A stretch of 64,000 nucleotides of DNA, taken from assembly GCA_946616535.1 (NCBI GenBank), contig CAMOJA010000001.1:133640-197639 (forward strand), read 5' to 3'. The DNA is from an uncultured Bacteroidales bacterium (GTDB lineage: Bacteria > Bacteroidota > Bacteroidia > Bacteroidales > Paludibacteraceae). Positions 34,961 through 43,117 of the stretch are shown one piece after another. The stretch's first letter is position 1, and every line of letters starts with the position of its first letter. The notes under the pieces were generated by a model, which saw nothing but the letters and a program-made list of their open reading frames with translations, searched no databases and was not told the origin of the DNA. A program made the position numbers and the translations under genes.

Positions 34961-35054
34961 ACGCTTTTTCGGAGAAAGAGCACTAAATCCGGCGAAGTTT
35001 TCATGCATGCATACTGCTTTGGCCGACATTGTTTAACTTAAAAAGGAAACAGAA

Positions 35055-35324
35055 ATGTATTTAACTTCTGAGAAGAAAGCTGAGTTGTTCGCTAAATACG
35101 GCAACGACGCTAAAAACACCGGTTCTGCTGAGAGCCAAATCGCTTTATTTACCTTCCGTATCAACCACCTTACCGAGCACCTCAAGGAAAACCGCAAGGA
35201 CTTCGGTACAGAGCGCGCACTGACTGCCCTCGTTGGTAAACGTCGCCGCATGCTGGATTACCTGAAGGCGAAAGACATCGAGCGCTATCGTGCTATCATT
35301 AAAGAACTCGGTATTCGTAAGTAA
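35055..35324 (+). CDS. rpsO: 30S ribosomal protein uS15
   Basis: The 89-residue protein has the S15 core: AESQIALFTFRINHLTEHLK, ENRKDFGTERALTALVGKRR and RMLDYLKAKDIERYRAIIKE. It binds 16S rRNA helices h20-h22 early in small-subunit assembly. The upstream leader is long enough for autoregulation, which S15 performs in several bacteria, but no fold can be asserted. The codon choice is strongly biased as expected for a ribosomal gene. Confidence 0.97.
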   Translation: MYLTSEKKAELFAKYGNDAKNTGSAESQIALFTFRINHLTEHLKENRKDFGTERALTALVGKRRRMLDYLKAKDIERYRAIIKELGIRK

Positions 35325-35359
35325 TTTTACGGAAAAATTTCAGAAAAGAATGGCATGTG

Positions 35360-35391
35360 CTTGCATATGTCATTTTTTTTGTGTATCTTTG
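35360..35391 (+). promoter_or_regulatory. hflX promoter
   Basis: -33 CTTG (35360-35363), 20 nt, then -7 TATCTTTG (35384-35391). The ATG follows after 15 nt. Confidence 0.7.
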
Positions 35392-35406
35392 CACCCGCAA
35401 AGATGT

Positions 35407-36675
35407 ATGATAGAAATTAAGCCCTACATAGAGCACGCAGTATTGGTAGGATTGATAACTCCTAATCAACCGGAAGAACGCACCAAAGAATACCTGGATG
35501 AGTTGGCTTTTCTGGCCGACACACATGGTATCGTTTCCGTCAAACGGTTCACCCAGCGATTGAATCTTCCGATTACGGCTACCTATGTGGGCGAAGGCAA
35601 ACTCGATGAAATCGACCAATATATACGGGAGCATCATCCCATAGACATCGTGATCTTCGACGACGAACTCTCCCCGCGGCAGATACGTAATATCGAGAAA
35701 GCGCTTAATCACAAAGGCCTCCCGGACGTCCGTGTCATCGATCGCACTATTCTTATCCTCGAGATCTTCCTTCAACGCGCCCAGACATCCTATGCTAAGA
35801 CCCAGGTCGAAATGGCGCACCTTCAGTATATGCTGCCGCGTCTAACGCGTATGTGGTCGCACCTCGACAGACAGCGAGGCGGAGGTGGAACCAACCGCGG
35901 TATGGGTGAAACGCAGATCGAAGCTGACAAACGGGTCATCGGGCAACGTATCGCCCTCCTGCGTGAGCAACTTAAAACGATCGACAAACAGATGGCTACC
36001 CAGCGCCAACATCGCGGAAAGATGGTACGCGTCGCGCTCGTCGGTTATACCAATGTCGGTAAGTCCACCCTCATGAATCTGCTCTCCAAGTCCGATGTCT
36101 TCGCGGAGAATAAACTCTTTGCTACCCTCGATACTACCGTTCGAAAAGTGACGGTCGAGAATCTGCCGTTCCTGCTCTCCGATACGGTCGGTTTCATCCG
36201 CAAACTGCCGCATCATCTCGTCGAGTCCTTCAAATCAACCCTGGACGAAGTGCGCGAGGCCGATCTGCTCGTGCATGTGGTCGATATTTCCCATCCGAAC
36301 TTCGAGGAGCAATACGAAGTGGTGGAGCAGACAATAAATGAAATTTGCGGCAACGAAAATGTCACAAATCACAAATTACAAATCACAAATCGTGGCGAAA
36401 AGCCACGTATAGTGGTCTTCAACAAAATAGACAATTTTACCTATATCCCCAAGGAGGAAGACGACCTCACGCCTATTCAGCGCGAGAACCTCTCCCTGGC
36501 CGACCTGCAGAAGAGCTGGATGTCCCGTTTGGGCGAGGACTGCATCTTCATCTCCGCGCGCAACAAAGAAAATATCGATGCCCTCCGCGCACTCCTTTAC
36601 GAGCGCGTGAAGGCAATACATATAAAACGATATCCGTACAACGATTTTTTGTTTCAGAACTATGAGGACAATTGA
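35407..36675 (+). CDS. hflX: GTPase HflX
   Basis: The start is the ATG at 35407 (MIEIKPYIEHAVLVGL), just behind the promoter, giving 422 residues. The HflX N-terminal domain (VGEGKLDEIDQYI, DDELSPRQIRNIE, MAHLQYMLPRLTRMW, GGGGTNRGMGETQIEADKR) precedes the G domain: ALVGYTNVGKSTLMN, SDTVGFIRKLPHHLVESFKS and VFNKID. HflX splits stalled 70S ribosomes. Residues about 319-330 (VTNHKLQITNR), between the switch region and NKID, come from an ACAAATC heptamer array. It overlaps hpt by 14 bp. Confidence 0.95.
   Translation: MIEIKPYIEHAVLVGLITPNQPEERTKEYLDELAFLADTHGIVSVKRFTQRLNLPITATYVGEGKLDEIDQYIREHHPIDIVIFDDELSPRQIRNIEKALNHKGLPDVRVIDRTILILEIFLQRAQTSYAKTQVEMAHLQYMLPRLTRMWSHLDRQRGGGGTNRGMGETQIEADKRVIGQRIALLREQLKTIDKQMATQRQHRGKMVRVALVGYTNVGKSTLMNLLSKSDVFAENKLFATLDTTVRKVTVENLPFLLSDTVGFIRKLPHHLVESFKSTLDEVREADLLVHVVDISHPNFEEQYEVVEQTINEICGNENVTNHKLQITNRGEKPRIVVFNKIDNFTYIPKEEDDLTPIQRENLSLADLQKSWMSRLGEDCIFISARNKENIDALRALLYERVKAIHIKRYPYNDFLFQNYEDN
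36362..36391. repeat. ACAAATC heptamer array in hflX
   Basis: Four copies (ACAAATC, ACAAATT, ACAAATC, ACAAATC) are read in frame as TNHKLQITNR in the G domain. Confidence 0.88.
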
Positions 36676-37207
36676 CGAACAAGGTTATCATTTTGAAGAA
36701 TGGTTCACTCCCGATGAAATCGCGAAGGATGTGAAGCAAGTGGCTAAAAAAATTAGTAAGGACTATCAGGGCAAGGAACCCCTCTTTGTCGTCGTGCTGA
36801 ACGGTGCCTTTGTGTTCGCTTCGGACCTCCTCAGGGCGCTTGACAACGTGCGCTGTGAGGTGACTTTCATCCGTGTCAGCTCATATTGGGGCATGTCGTC
36901 CACAGGAAAACTCGAATTCATCGTGCCGCTGCAGCAAGTAGTGGAGAACCGCGATGTCATCATCGTGGAAGATATTGTGGACACGGGCCTTACTATCCAT
37001 CAACTCAAGGAGCATATGCGCGGACTCGGGGCCACGTCTGTGCGCGTCGCTTCTATGCTCTTTAAACCCACCAAACTCGAGTATGCCGATGCCAAACCGG
37101 ATTATATCGGTCATGAGATTTCCGAGGAGTTCGTCATAGGCTATGGCCTTGACTTCGATGGCTTCGTCCGTAACCTCGATGCTATTTACAAAGTGACAGA
37201 ACATTGA
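36662..37207 (+). CDS. hpt: Hypoxanthine phosphoribosyltransferase
   Basis: The 181-residue enzyme salvages hypoxanthine or guanine using PRPP. The PRPP-binding loop DVIIVEDIVDTGLTIHQLKE, the early FVVVLNGAFVFASDLLRAL, RVSSYWGMSSTGKL and the C-terminal FVIGYGLDFDGFVRNL are the family signatures. It overlaps the end of hflX, so it is probably co-transcribed with it. Confidence 0.94.
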   Translation: MRTIDEQGYHFEEWFTPDEIAKDVKQVAKKISKDYQGKEPLFVVVLNGAFVFASDLLRALDNVRCEVTFIRVSSYWGMSSTGKLEFIVPLQQVVENRDVIIVEDIVDTGLTIHQLKEHMRGLGATSVRVASMLFKPTKLEYADAKPDYIGHEISEEFVIGYGLDFDGFVRNLDAIYKVTEH

Positions 37208-37271
37208 AAATAATCGTGCGAAAACTAAGAATAAACTAATCAACATTATAAACTTATAAACATTTACTACC

Positions 37272-39053
37272 ATGAATGAAGAATTGAAAAAAGTAATGGA
37301 GATCGCGGAGGTATGGACCCGCGAACCGTTTGACGCGGAGACCCGCGCACAAGTGAAAGCCATGATGGAAGCAGAGGACAAGACCGAACTCATCGACGCT
37401 TTCTATCGTACCCTCGAATTCGGCACCGGAGGACTCCGTGGTATCATGGGACCGGGTACCAACCGTATGAATAAATACATCGTAGCTATGGCTACCCAGG
37501 GTTACGCGAACTACCTGCTCAAGGTGCAGAAACAAGGTGGCTTCCAGAACGTACAGAACGGCCGTGTAGCGGTTGTGGTTGGTCACGACTGCCGTAATAA
37601 CGGACGTATGTTCGCAGAGACGGTTGCCAATATCTTCTCCGCCAACGGCATTCAGGTGTACCTCTTCGAGTCCCTGCGCCCGACGCCGGAGGTGTCCTTC
37701 GCTATCCGTCAACTCAAATGTCAGGGCGGTGTGAACGTCACCGCTTCCCATAACCCGAAGGAGTATAACGGTTACAAGGCGTACTGGGAGGATGGTTCGC
37801 AAGTGCTCCAGCCGCACGACCAAGGTATCATCGAAGAGGTGAATAAAGTAACCCTCGCGGATGTGAAATGGGAGGCTAACAAGGATCTCATCGAGATCAT
37901 CGGCGGCGAGATGGACTACGATTACATGATGGCGGTTAAGTCCGTTATGATCGACCAGGATTCTATCCTTCGTCAGAAAGACCTCAACATCGTTTACACC
38001 CCGATGCACGGAGCCGGCCGTCAGATCGTGCCGATGTGTCTCCGCAGCTGGGGCTTCCAGAACATCCACGTCGTTCCCGAGCAGATGGTAATCGACGGTA
38101 ACTTCCCGACCGTCGTTTCTCCGAACCCCGAGAACGCGGAGGCGATGACCCTCGGTATGAAACTCGGTACCAAACTGGGCGCGGACCTCGTTATCGCTTC
38201 TGACCCGGATGCGGACCGTATCGCTATCGTCTGCCGTAACGACAAGGGCGAGTGGGTCATCATTAACGGTAACCAGACGAACATCATGTACCACTACTAC
38301 ATCATCAATAACATGAAACGTCTGGGTAAGATGCGTCCGGATATGTATATCGTCAAGACCATCGTTACCTCCGAACTCATCCGTAAGATCGCGGACGCGC
38401 AGGGAGTAACCCTCACCGACGAGTACACCGGCTTCAAGTGGATCGCTAACCGTATCCGTATGTGGGAAGGCAAACGTAAGTATATCGGTGGCGGTGAAGA
38501 GTCCTTCGGCTTCCTGCCGTACGATGCGGTACGTGATAAATGCTCGCCTTCGGCTATCTGCTTGATCTGCGAGATCGCTGCATACGCGAAAGACAACGGT
38601 ATGACGCTGTACGACTACCTCCTCAAGATTTACGAGGACTACGGTTTCCAGAAAGAGACGACGATTAACGTCGTTCGTCCGGGTAAGACGGGTGCAGAAG
38701 AGATCGCACAGATGATGGTGGATTACCGTGCGAACGCTCCTAAGGAGATTGCAGGCGAGAAAGTCATCAAGATCAAAGACTTCAAGCTCCTCAAGCAACA
38801 GGAACTCAAGGACGGTAAGTGGGTAGAATCCCCGATCGAGATGCCGTTGAACGCTACTTCTAATGTACTCCAGTACTTCACCGAAGGTGGCCTCAAGGTT
38901 TCCGTTCGTCCGTCAGGAACCGAACCGAAGATCAAGTTCTACTTCGAGATCCCGGTTAAATCAGGCAAACCGTTCACCGGTGCTGACTACGAGCGCTGCA
39001 CCGCTGAAGCCGATGCCCGCGTTCCGGCTATCAAAGCTTCGCTTGGTTTGTAA
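37272..39053 (+). CDS. Phosphoglucomutase/phosphomannomutase-type phospho-sugar mutase
   Basis: The 593-residue enzyme is of the PGM2-like group. TASHNPKEYNGYK carries the phosphoserine, DPDADR the Mg site, GGEESFGFLPYD the sugar-binding loop and RPSGTEPKIKFYF the phosphate-binding loop. It should interconvert hexose 1- and 6-phosphates, linking glycolysis with glycogen made by the synthase at 3855. Codon use is extremely regular, suggesting high expression, and this leaves a 514-codon open frame on the opposite strand that is not a gene. It ends at a 13-bp terminator stem. Confidence 0.93.
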   Translation: MNEELKKVMEIAEVWTREPFDAETRAQVKAMMEAEDKTELIDAFYRTLEFGTGGLRGIMGPGTNRMNKYIVAMATQGYANYLLKVQKQGGFQNVQNGRVAVVVGHDCRNNGRMFAETVANIFSANGIQVYLFESLRPTPEVSFAIRQLKCQGGVNVTASHNPKEYNGYKAYWEDGSQVLQPHDQGIIEEVNKVTLADVKWEANKDLIEIIGGEMDYDYMMAVKSVMIDQDSILRQKDLNIVYTPMHGAGRQIVPMCLRSWGFQNIHVVPEQMVIDGNFPTVVSPNPENAEAMTLGMKLGTKLGADLVIASDPDADRIAIVCRNDKGEWVIINGNQTNIMYHYYIINNMKRLGKMRPDMYIVKTIVTSELIRKIADAQGVTLTDEYTGFKWIANRIRMWEGKRKYIGGGEESFGFLPYDAVRDKCSPSAICLICEIAAYAKDNGMTLYDYLLKIYEDYGFQKETTINVVRPGKTGAEEIAQMMVDYRANAPKEIAGEKVIKIKDFKLLKQQELKDGKWVESPIEMPLNATSNVLQYFTEGGLKVSVRPSGTEPKIKFYFEIPVKSGKPFTGADYERCTAEADARVPAIKASLGL

Positions 39054-39054
39054 C

Positions 39055-39108
39055 CCGAACCCTAGTCTCATAGTATCCTAGAGTCCTAGTGCTCTAGTGT
39101 TCTACTCC
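39055..39108. repeat. Degenerate CCTAGTnn array
   Basis: About six units of roughly 8 bp around the core CTAG follow the mutase stop. Confidence 0.6.
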
Positions 39109-39115
39109 TAATAAA

Positions 39116-39150
39116 GAAACGCCCGCGCACCCGCGCGGGCGTTTCTTCTC
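39116..39150 (+). terminator. Strong terminator of the mutase gene
   Basis: A perfect 13-bp stem GAAACGCCCGCGC / GCGCGGGCGTTTC with loop ACCC is followed by TTCTC. The next 150 bases up to the WG-protein promoter show nothing else recognisable. Confidence 0.9.
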
Positions 39151-39303
39151 TTCTTCGTTTGTCTGGAATGTCATTCCGGCTTGTTTTTCTGGCTCGGAGC
39201 ATAGGCGTGTGTAGCGCCCTGCGGAGTGTAGCGGCTGTTTACCTCCGGTGGTGATCAATATTTGGCTGTTTAGAGGGGATTTTGATAAAAAATCCCTCAG
39301 TTA

Positions 39304-39335
39304 TTTGCATATATCAAAATTTTTCCGTAATTTTG
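39304..39335 (+). promoter_or_regulatory. Promoter of WG-repeat lipoprotein
   Basis: -33 TTTG (39304-39307), 20 nt, then -7 TAATTTTG (39328-39335). Confidence 0.72.
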
Positions 39336-39356
39336 CAACGCAAAATTGTAAACATT

Positions 39357-40697
39357 ATGAAAAAGGGCTGTTTTTATCTCTTGATTATTCTTGTCTCTTT
39401 GGGTGTGGTAGGCTGTGAGGATCAATTCTCCAATACTCCGGATGAAGATACTACGCAATTATGGCCGGCAGGTGATAGTACTGGCTTTTGGGGCTTTATT
39501 AACGAAAAAGGAGAAATGGTAATTCCTGCCAAGTTTGCAAGAACGTATGGATTTTCTGGAGGAATGGCCAAAGTGGTCTTGGATGATGATGACATTCCTA
39601 TGCCTCCCTTGGGCTATCAACAGTACTACGAAGGACATCAACAAGCCTTCATTGACATACACGGAAACATTCTTTTTTCCCTTCCGAACGACAAAGTTTT
39701 CTATGACAATTATTTCTATTACGGGTGTTGCCGATACGGTGGAAATAGTACGCGAGGGTTGATGAATAACCACTTTGTTTCAATTATCCCTGATGAGAAA
39801 TTTGATTTGGGTATACATTTGGGCCTCATGACAAAAGATGGCTTGGCGTCTTCAAAAATCGGGTATTTTAACAAAGATGGAGAACAGGTAATCTCTTGTT
39901 TTATCAATGGTGTCGATGGAGATTCCTACGAAAAGTTAGGCGATTTCTATGATGGTATAGCCGTAGTCGGCTATAATAACGATTTGAAATATAAAACCCC
40001 GATTTATGATAGGTGTGGCGCTATAAATACCAAAGGTGAACTCGTGATAGATACGGTTTACCAATATCTTCAGTCGGTAGGCAATGATAGGCTATTATAT
40101 CGATTGAAAGGTGGTGATACGCATTTGGGGCTAATGAACACACGGGGAAATATCATTACAGAACCCTTTATAATAAATGTTTCAGAGAGTTTCTTCGGAG
40201 ATGGTGGTCTTATGCCGGTTATCGAGTATGAAAATGGAGTACCATCTGTTGAAAACCGCAAATATGGGTATATTGATATAAATGGTACCTTGCAAATTCC
40301 TCACCAATATGTAGATGCCGAACCGTTTTGTAACGGATATGCTTGGGTTCTGGCCCCGAATGAAAAGAATCAAACTGTCTATAAGTTAATAAATTTGCAA
40401 GGGCAAGTTGTATTAGAGTTGGACGTGACACAATGGCCGGCAAGTCATATAAGCGGCAATTATCACAATGGCCTTTGCTTGATTATGGATCAGATACAGG
40501 ACCAATGCTGGTATCACTATATTAACTTAAAAGGAGACGTGATATATAGTTGGCCGGAAGAACCAGTAAACCAACAAAATAGTGTATCCAGAGAACCTGA
40601 ATATAAAATTCCGGATTTCAAGGAGTTGATGCTCCAGCGGTTCGAAGGAACCACGTACTATCCTTTAGCATTGCAATGTGCTCTTATGAATGATTGA
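39357..40697 (+). CDS. WG-repeat lipoprotein
   Basis: The start at 39357 gives 446 residues with a lipoprotein signal (MKKGCFYLLIILVSLGVVGC, lipobox VVGC). Several WG-type repeats follow: WGFINEKGEMVIPAKFARTY, IGYFNKDGEQVISCF, CGAINTKGELVIDTVYQYL, LGLMNTRGNIITEPF and YGYIDINGTLQIPHQYVD. WG repeats build beta-hairpin arrays; their ligand here is unknown. Base composition is more AT-rich than in neighbours (many AAT, ATA and TTA codons), suggesting later acquisition or weak expression. It is transcribed alone. Confidence 0.82.
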   Translation: MKKGCFYLLIILVSLGVVGCEDQFSNTPDEDTTQLWPAGDSTGFWGFINEKGEMVIPAKFARTYGFSGGMAKVVLDDDDIPMPPLGYQQYYEGHQQAFIDIHGNILFSLPNDKVFYDNYFYYGCCRYGGNSTRGLMNNHFVSIIPDEKFDLGIHLGLMTKDGLASSKIGYFNKDGEQVISCFINGVDGDSYEKLGDFYDGIAVVGYNNDLKYKTPIYDRCGAINTKGELVIDTVYQYLQSVGNDRLLYRLKGGDTHLGLMNTRGNIITEPFIINVSESFFGDGGLMPVIEYENGVPSVENRKYGYIDINGTLQIPHQYVDAEPFCNGYAWVLAPNEKNQTVYKLINLQGQVVLELDVTQWPASHISGNYHNGLCLIMDQIQDQCWYHYINLKGDVIYSWPEEPVNQQNSVSREPEYKIPDFKELMLQRFEGTTYYPLALQCALMND

Positions 40698-40782
40698 GTC
40701 TCCGAATAGAATTTCAAAAATCCGCCACAAATCCTCTCAGAATGCCGCAAAAATAAGGCTTGCATAGGAGGTATATTAGGCT

Positions 40783-40819
40783 ATTAACACGTGATTAACA
40801 CGCGATTAACAGGTGATTC
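40783..40819. repeat. 11-bp tandem array (ATTAACACGTG)
   Basis: Three units, ATTAACACGTG, ATTAACACGCG and ATTAACAGGTG, lie just upstream of the gene at 40833. Confidence 0.8.
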
Positions 40820-40832
40820 AATTAAAGTTGCT

Positions 40833-41276
40833 ATGGCAAGAACAGTTTACAATAGTGCAATCGAAGAACTACGCGGAGCTACGTCGCCCGGCAGAATACA
40901 TCGTCAAAAACGGTACAGAGACGCCAGAGGACGTATCATCGGAGCGGCGACTCCTGAGACCTATGACGTCACACGTCCTCGTAATTGGGATCAAAAACCT
41001 GCGGTTGGAGATGAACTCGCGAACCAGAAATTGTGGGGCAAAGCGTGTTATCTTGCGGCGAAAGCGCTCGAAACAGACGAAGGAGTGGAGTACTGGCAGA
41101 AACGATTCGAAGCGCAACTTCATGCTACGCGTGGATCAAAAGCCGACCCGATGGCCACTATTGACCCGAGAACCAAATCCCGCAAAAGATATGCGAGGTT
41201 TGATGCGTTCGTGAGAGCCATCATTCGCAATGAACTGAAAGCAGCTAGCGCTAAACAAAAAAGAATGGAGTCTTAA
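40833..41276 (+). CDS. Small basic protein, paralogue of the 63080 gene
   Basis: The start at 40833 (MARTVYNSAIEELRGATSPG) gives 147 residues; codons upstream are repeat-derived. I do not recognise a named family. It shares with the protein encoded at 63080-63472 an order of features: GA(L/T)S followed by a basic patch, a (V/I)(V/I)G turn followed by a Thr/Pro-rich part, a helical W-containing segment (LWGKACYLAAKAL), WQKRFEAQL, and a C-terminal FDAFVRAIIRNEL resembling FPNFVRAVLASE. It is basic and rich in K/R. A DNA- or RNA-linked role is only a guess. The stop overlaps the convergent tcdA stop. Confidence 0.6.
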   Translation: MARTVYNSAIEELRGATSPGRIHRQKRYRDARGRIIGAATPETYDVTRPRNWDQKPAVGDELANQKLWGKACYLAAKALETDEGVEYWQKRFEAQLHATRGSKADPMATIDPRTKSRKRYARFDAFVRAIIRNELKAASAKQKRMES

Positions 41277-41986
41277 CCGACTCCTTTCTTTATATCCTCT
41301 ATCACCAGCCCCGCTAATGTCAACCCAAACACCGCCGTCACTTGCATCAGACTCCCTCGTGTCTCACAGCGCTGCGCCTGTTCGCTCGAATAGACGCAGC
41401 GTACTTTTTTGTATGGATGAACATCCAGCTTTTTCATGCGTGCCCGTACGGCTTTCGCTAATGCATCGCCTTTGATGTCCATTAACTCACCCGTCGTTAC
41501 TTTCGTCGGATCGAGCCGTAATGCGGCCCCCATACTGCTGAATATCTTCACGCGTGCGCGCGTCGCGTTTATAATAAGGTCTGTCTTGTCATTCACGCTG
41601 TCTATAGCGTCGATGATATAATCATACTCTTCTAAATGAAAATCAAAAGACTGATTACTGCTGGCTGCTGGCTGCTGGCTATATCGTTGCTGCAATGCAA
41701 CGATGTTTGCATTGGGATTAATGGTCAAGAGCCGTTCTTTGAGCGCCTCCACTTTCGGCATACCTATCGTTGCACGTGTCGCCGGCAGCTGGCGGTTGAC
41801 ATTCGAGGCCTGCACAACATCCCCGTCAACTATCGTCAGATGAATAAGTCCCGTTCTGACCAGCGCTTCCGCGCACCAACTGCCTACGCCGCCCACACCG
41901 AAGATGATCACCTTCTTAGCGCGCAGGGCTTCCATGACTTTAGCACCCAATAAAGCTTCACTTCTGCTGAAAAATTCGTCCATCAT
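41273..41986 (-). CDS. tcdA: tRNA threonylcarbamoyladenosine dehydratase (TcdA-like)
   Basis: The 237-residue protein is of the ThiF/E1-like family. VIIFGVGGVGSWCAEALVRT is the nucleotide-binding motif, DGDVVQASNVNRQLPATRAT and IIDAIDSVNDKTDLI follow, and CVYSSEQ plus GSLMQVTAVFGLTLAGLVI close it, as in E. coli TcdA (YgdL), which cyclises t6A37 in tRNA. Residues about 105-113 (QPAASSNQS) are encoded by a GCTGCTG heptamer array. It ends 4 bp into the convergent small gene. Confidence 0.88.
   Translation of the reverse strand: MMDEFFSRSEALLGAKVMEALRAKKVIIFGVGGVGSWCAEALVRTGLIHLTIVDGDVVQASNVNRQLPATRATIGMPKVEALKERLLTINPNANIVALQQRYSQQPAASSNQSFDFHLEEYDYIIDAIDSVNDKTDLIINATRARVKIFSSMGAALRLDPTKVTTGELMDIKGDALAKAVRARMKKLDVHPYKKVRCVYSSEQAQRCETRGSLMQVTAVFGLTLAGLVIEDIKKGVG
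41657..41683. repeat. GCTGCTG heptamer array in tcdA
   Basis: Units of the form GCTGCTG and GCTGGCT repeat with 7-bp period and encode a Q/A/S-rich loop. Confidence 0.7.
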
Positions 41987-42002
41987 TCATTCAATTTGAG
42001 CG

Positions 42003-42034
42003 CAAAAATACAAAAAAATGCGCATTTATGCAAA
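42003..42034 (-). promoter_or_regulatory. tcdA promoter
   Basis: On the minus strand -33 TTTG (42034-42031), 20 nt, then -7 TATTTTTG (42010-42003). Confidence 0.65.
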
Positions 42035-42049
42035 AAAAGTGCAATTTTT

Positions 42050-42081
42050 TTTGGTCAATTCAAAAAAAAGCAGTACTTTTG
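42050..42081 (+). promoter_or_regulatory. Promoter of tRNA-Leu/rpsU
   Basis: -33 TTTG (42050-42053), 20 nt, then -7 TACTTTTG (42074-42081). About 150 nt of transcribed leader precede the tRNA; its start GCACGCTTTTTCG and a following GAAAGAG match the rpsO leader. No other feature was recognised in it. Confidence 0.75.
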
Positions 42082-42234
42082 CACGCTTTTTCGCCCGTCG
42101 TGGTGAAAGAGTCGCGCTAAGTCCCTTAATTGGGGCCCCCGAAAATCTGTCGATTTTTGGGGAGAGCGAGAGCAAGGCGAGAATTCATATGAGCGACGTA
42201 GTCGCGAATCGTATTGAGCCTTCGCTCGCGCGAA

Positions 42235-42314
42235 GCCCAGGTGGCGGAATTGGTAGACGCGTTGGTCTCAAACACCAATGGGAAACCGTGCCGGTTCGAT
42301 CCCGGCCCTGGGTA
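42235..42314 (+). tRNA. tRNA-Leu (anticodon CAA)
   Basis: The acceptor arms GCCCAGG / CCTGGGT (one G-T pair) enclose a D arm with GGCGGAATTGGTAGACGC, the anticodon arm TTGGT-CTCAAAC-ACCAA with anticodon CAA, a short class II variable arm (TGGGAAACCG) and the T arm GCCGG-TTCGATC-CCGGC. The discriminator is A. A CCA end is not fully encoded (ACA follows). It is followed after 20 nt by rpsU. Confidence 0.95.
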
Positions 42315-42320
42315 CAAGAA

Positions 42321-42326
42321 AGGAGG
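42321..42326 (+). promoter_or_regulatory. Strong Shine-Dalgarno sequence of rpsU
   Basis: AGGAGG lies 8 nt before the rpsU ATG. Such a sequence is rare in this window, and strong SD elements before rpsU are known in Bacteroidota, where bS21 helps hide the anti-SD of the ribosome. Confidence 0.85.
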
Positions 42327-42334
42327 TGTATGCA

Positions 42335-42529
42335 ATGATTATCGTTCCTGTTAAAGAAGGTGAGAACATCGAGCGCGCGATTAAGAAATTCAAACGCAAA
42401 TTCGATAAGACGGGTGTCGTTAAAGAGCTCCGTCGTCGCCAACAGTTCGACAAACCGAGCGAGCTGAAACGTGTGAAGATGGCGCATGCGAAGTATGTGC
42501 AGTCGTTGCACGCTCATGACGATATGTAA
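42335..42529 (+). CDS. rpsU: 30S ribosomal protein bS21
   Basis: The start is fixed at 42335 by the AGGAGG element; the longer frame runs back into the tRNA. The 64-residue protein is MIIVPVKEGENIERAIKKFK followed by RKFDKTGVVKELRRRQQFDK and ends in HAHDDM, typical of bS21. In Bacteroidota bS21, with bS18 and bS6, sequesters the 3' end of 16S rRNA, which explains the general lack of SD sites. The strong SD here fits autoregulation by bS21 level. Confidence 0.96.
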   Translation: MIIVPVKEGENIERAIKKFKRKFDKTGVVKELRRRQQFDKPSELKRVKMAHAKYVQSLHAHDDM

Positions 42530-42550
42530 TGAATGACCTCCATCATTACA

Positions 42551-42589
42551 AATAAAGGACCCACTTCGGTGAGCCCTTTATTTTTTTGC
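42551..42589 (+). terminator. Terminator of rpsU
   Basis: Stem AATAAAGG...CCCAC / GTGAG...CCTTTATT closes a TTCG loop and is followed by seven Ts. Confidence 0.88.
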
Positions 42590-42604
42590 TATTTGTCCGC
42601 AAAA

Positions 42605-43069
42605 TTATTTGTTAGCGTTGCTTAAAATAGAGATGACGTCTGATGACATGTTATCGATTTGGCTCGCTAACTTATAGAACGCAGCCTTGAACGGTTCTGC
42701 CGAATTGACATACAACTCTGCACGATAGGAATAACTCTTCTCGCCCAAATAGATCTTCACACCTTTCCAGGAGTTGATTTCGTTCAAGATCGGAGTCAGA
42801 TTCTCTTTCGTGATCTCGCCATACGGGTGCATACGCATCAGTACGATGAACATCGGATCAACATCTGTAGAAGACATTACAACGAACCAGGTAAGCCCCT
42901 CGCGTTTGAACTTGATATCACCATCGCTGTCGATCTCAGCGCGGAAACCTTCGTCAATCAGCCAATTCTGGATGTCATCTCTCAGTTTTGTTTGCTGAGG
43001 GTTCAACGCCTGTGCATTCATTACGAAGCAGAAACAAGCTACAATAGCAGAGAATAGGAACTTTTTCAT
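42605..43069 (-). CDS. Secreted YbjN-like protein
   Basis: The 154-residue protein has a signal peptide (MKKFLFSAIVACFCFVMNAQA). The mature domain (LRDDIQNWLIDEGFRAEIDS, FVVMSSTDVDPMFIVLMRMH, LNEINSWKGVKIYLGEKSYS, AAFYKLASQIDNM) has the alternating helix/strand pattern of the YbjN / secretion-chaperone-like fold. It is likely periplasmic, and its function is unknown. It follows recG on the same strand after 48 bp. Confidence 0.65.
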   Translation of the reverse strand: MKKFLFSAIVACFCFVMNAQALNPQQTKLRDDIQNWLIDEGFRAEIDSDGDIKFKREGLTWFVVMSSTDVDPMFIVLMRMHPYGEITKENLTPILNEINSWKGVKIYLGEKSYSYRAELYVNSAEPFKAAFYKLASQIDNMSSDVISILSNANK

Positions 43070-43117
43070 CGTTCTTAGTGGCGGTTATATCCCATCGCCG
43101 CGTCGGTTTTTATTAAT

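Noticed and set aside
37254..38798. 514-codon open frame antisense to the phosphohexomutase
   Set aside because: It is a by-product of the very regular codon use of the mutase; the translated product has no recognisable domain and the mutase is certain.
42278..42334. Extended N-terminus of bS21
   Set aside because: It would be translated from within the tRNA gene; the AGGAGG element fixes the start at 42335.
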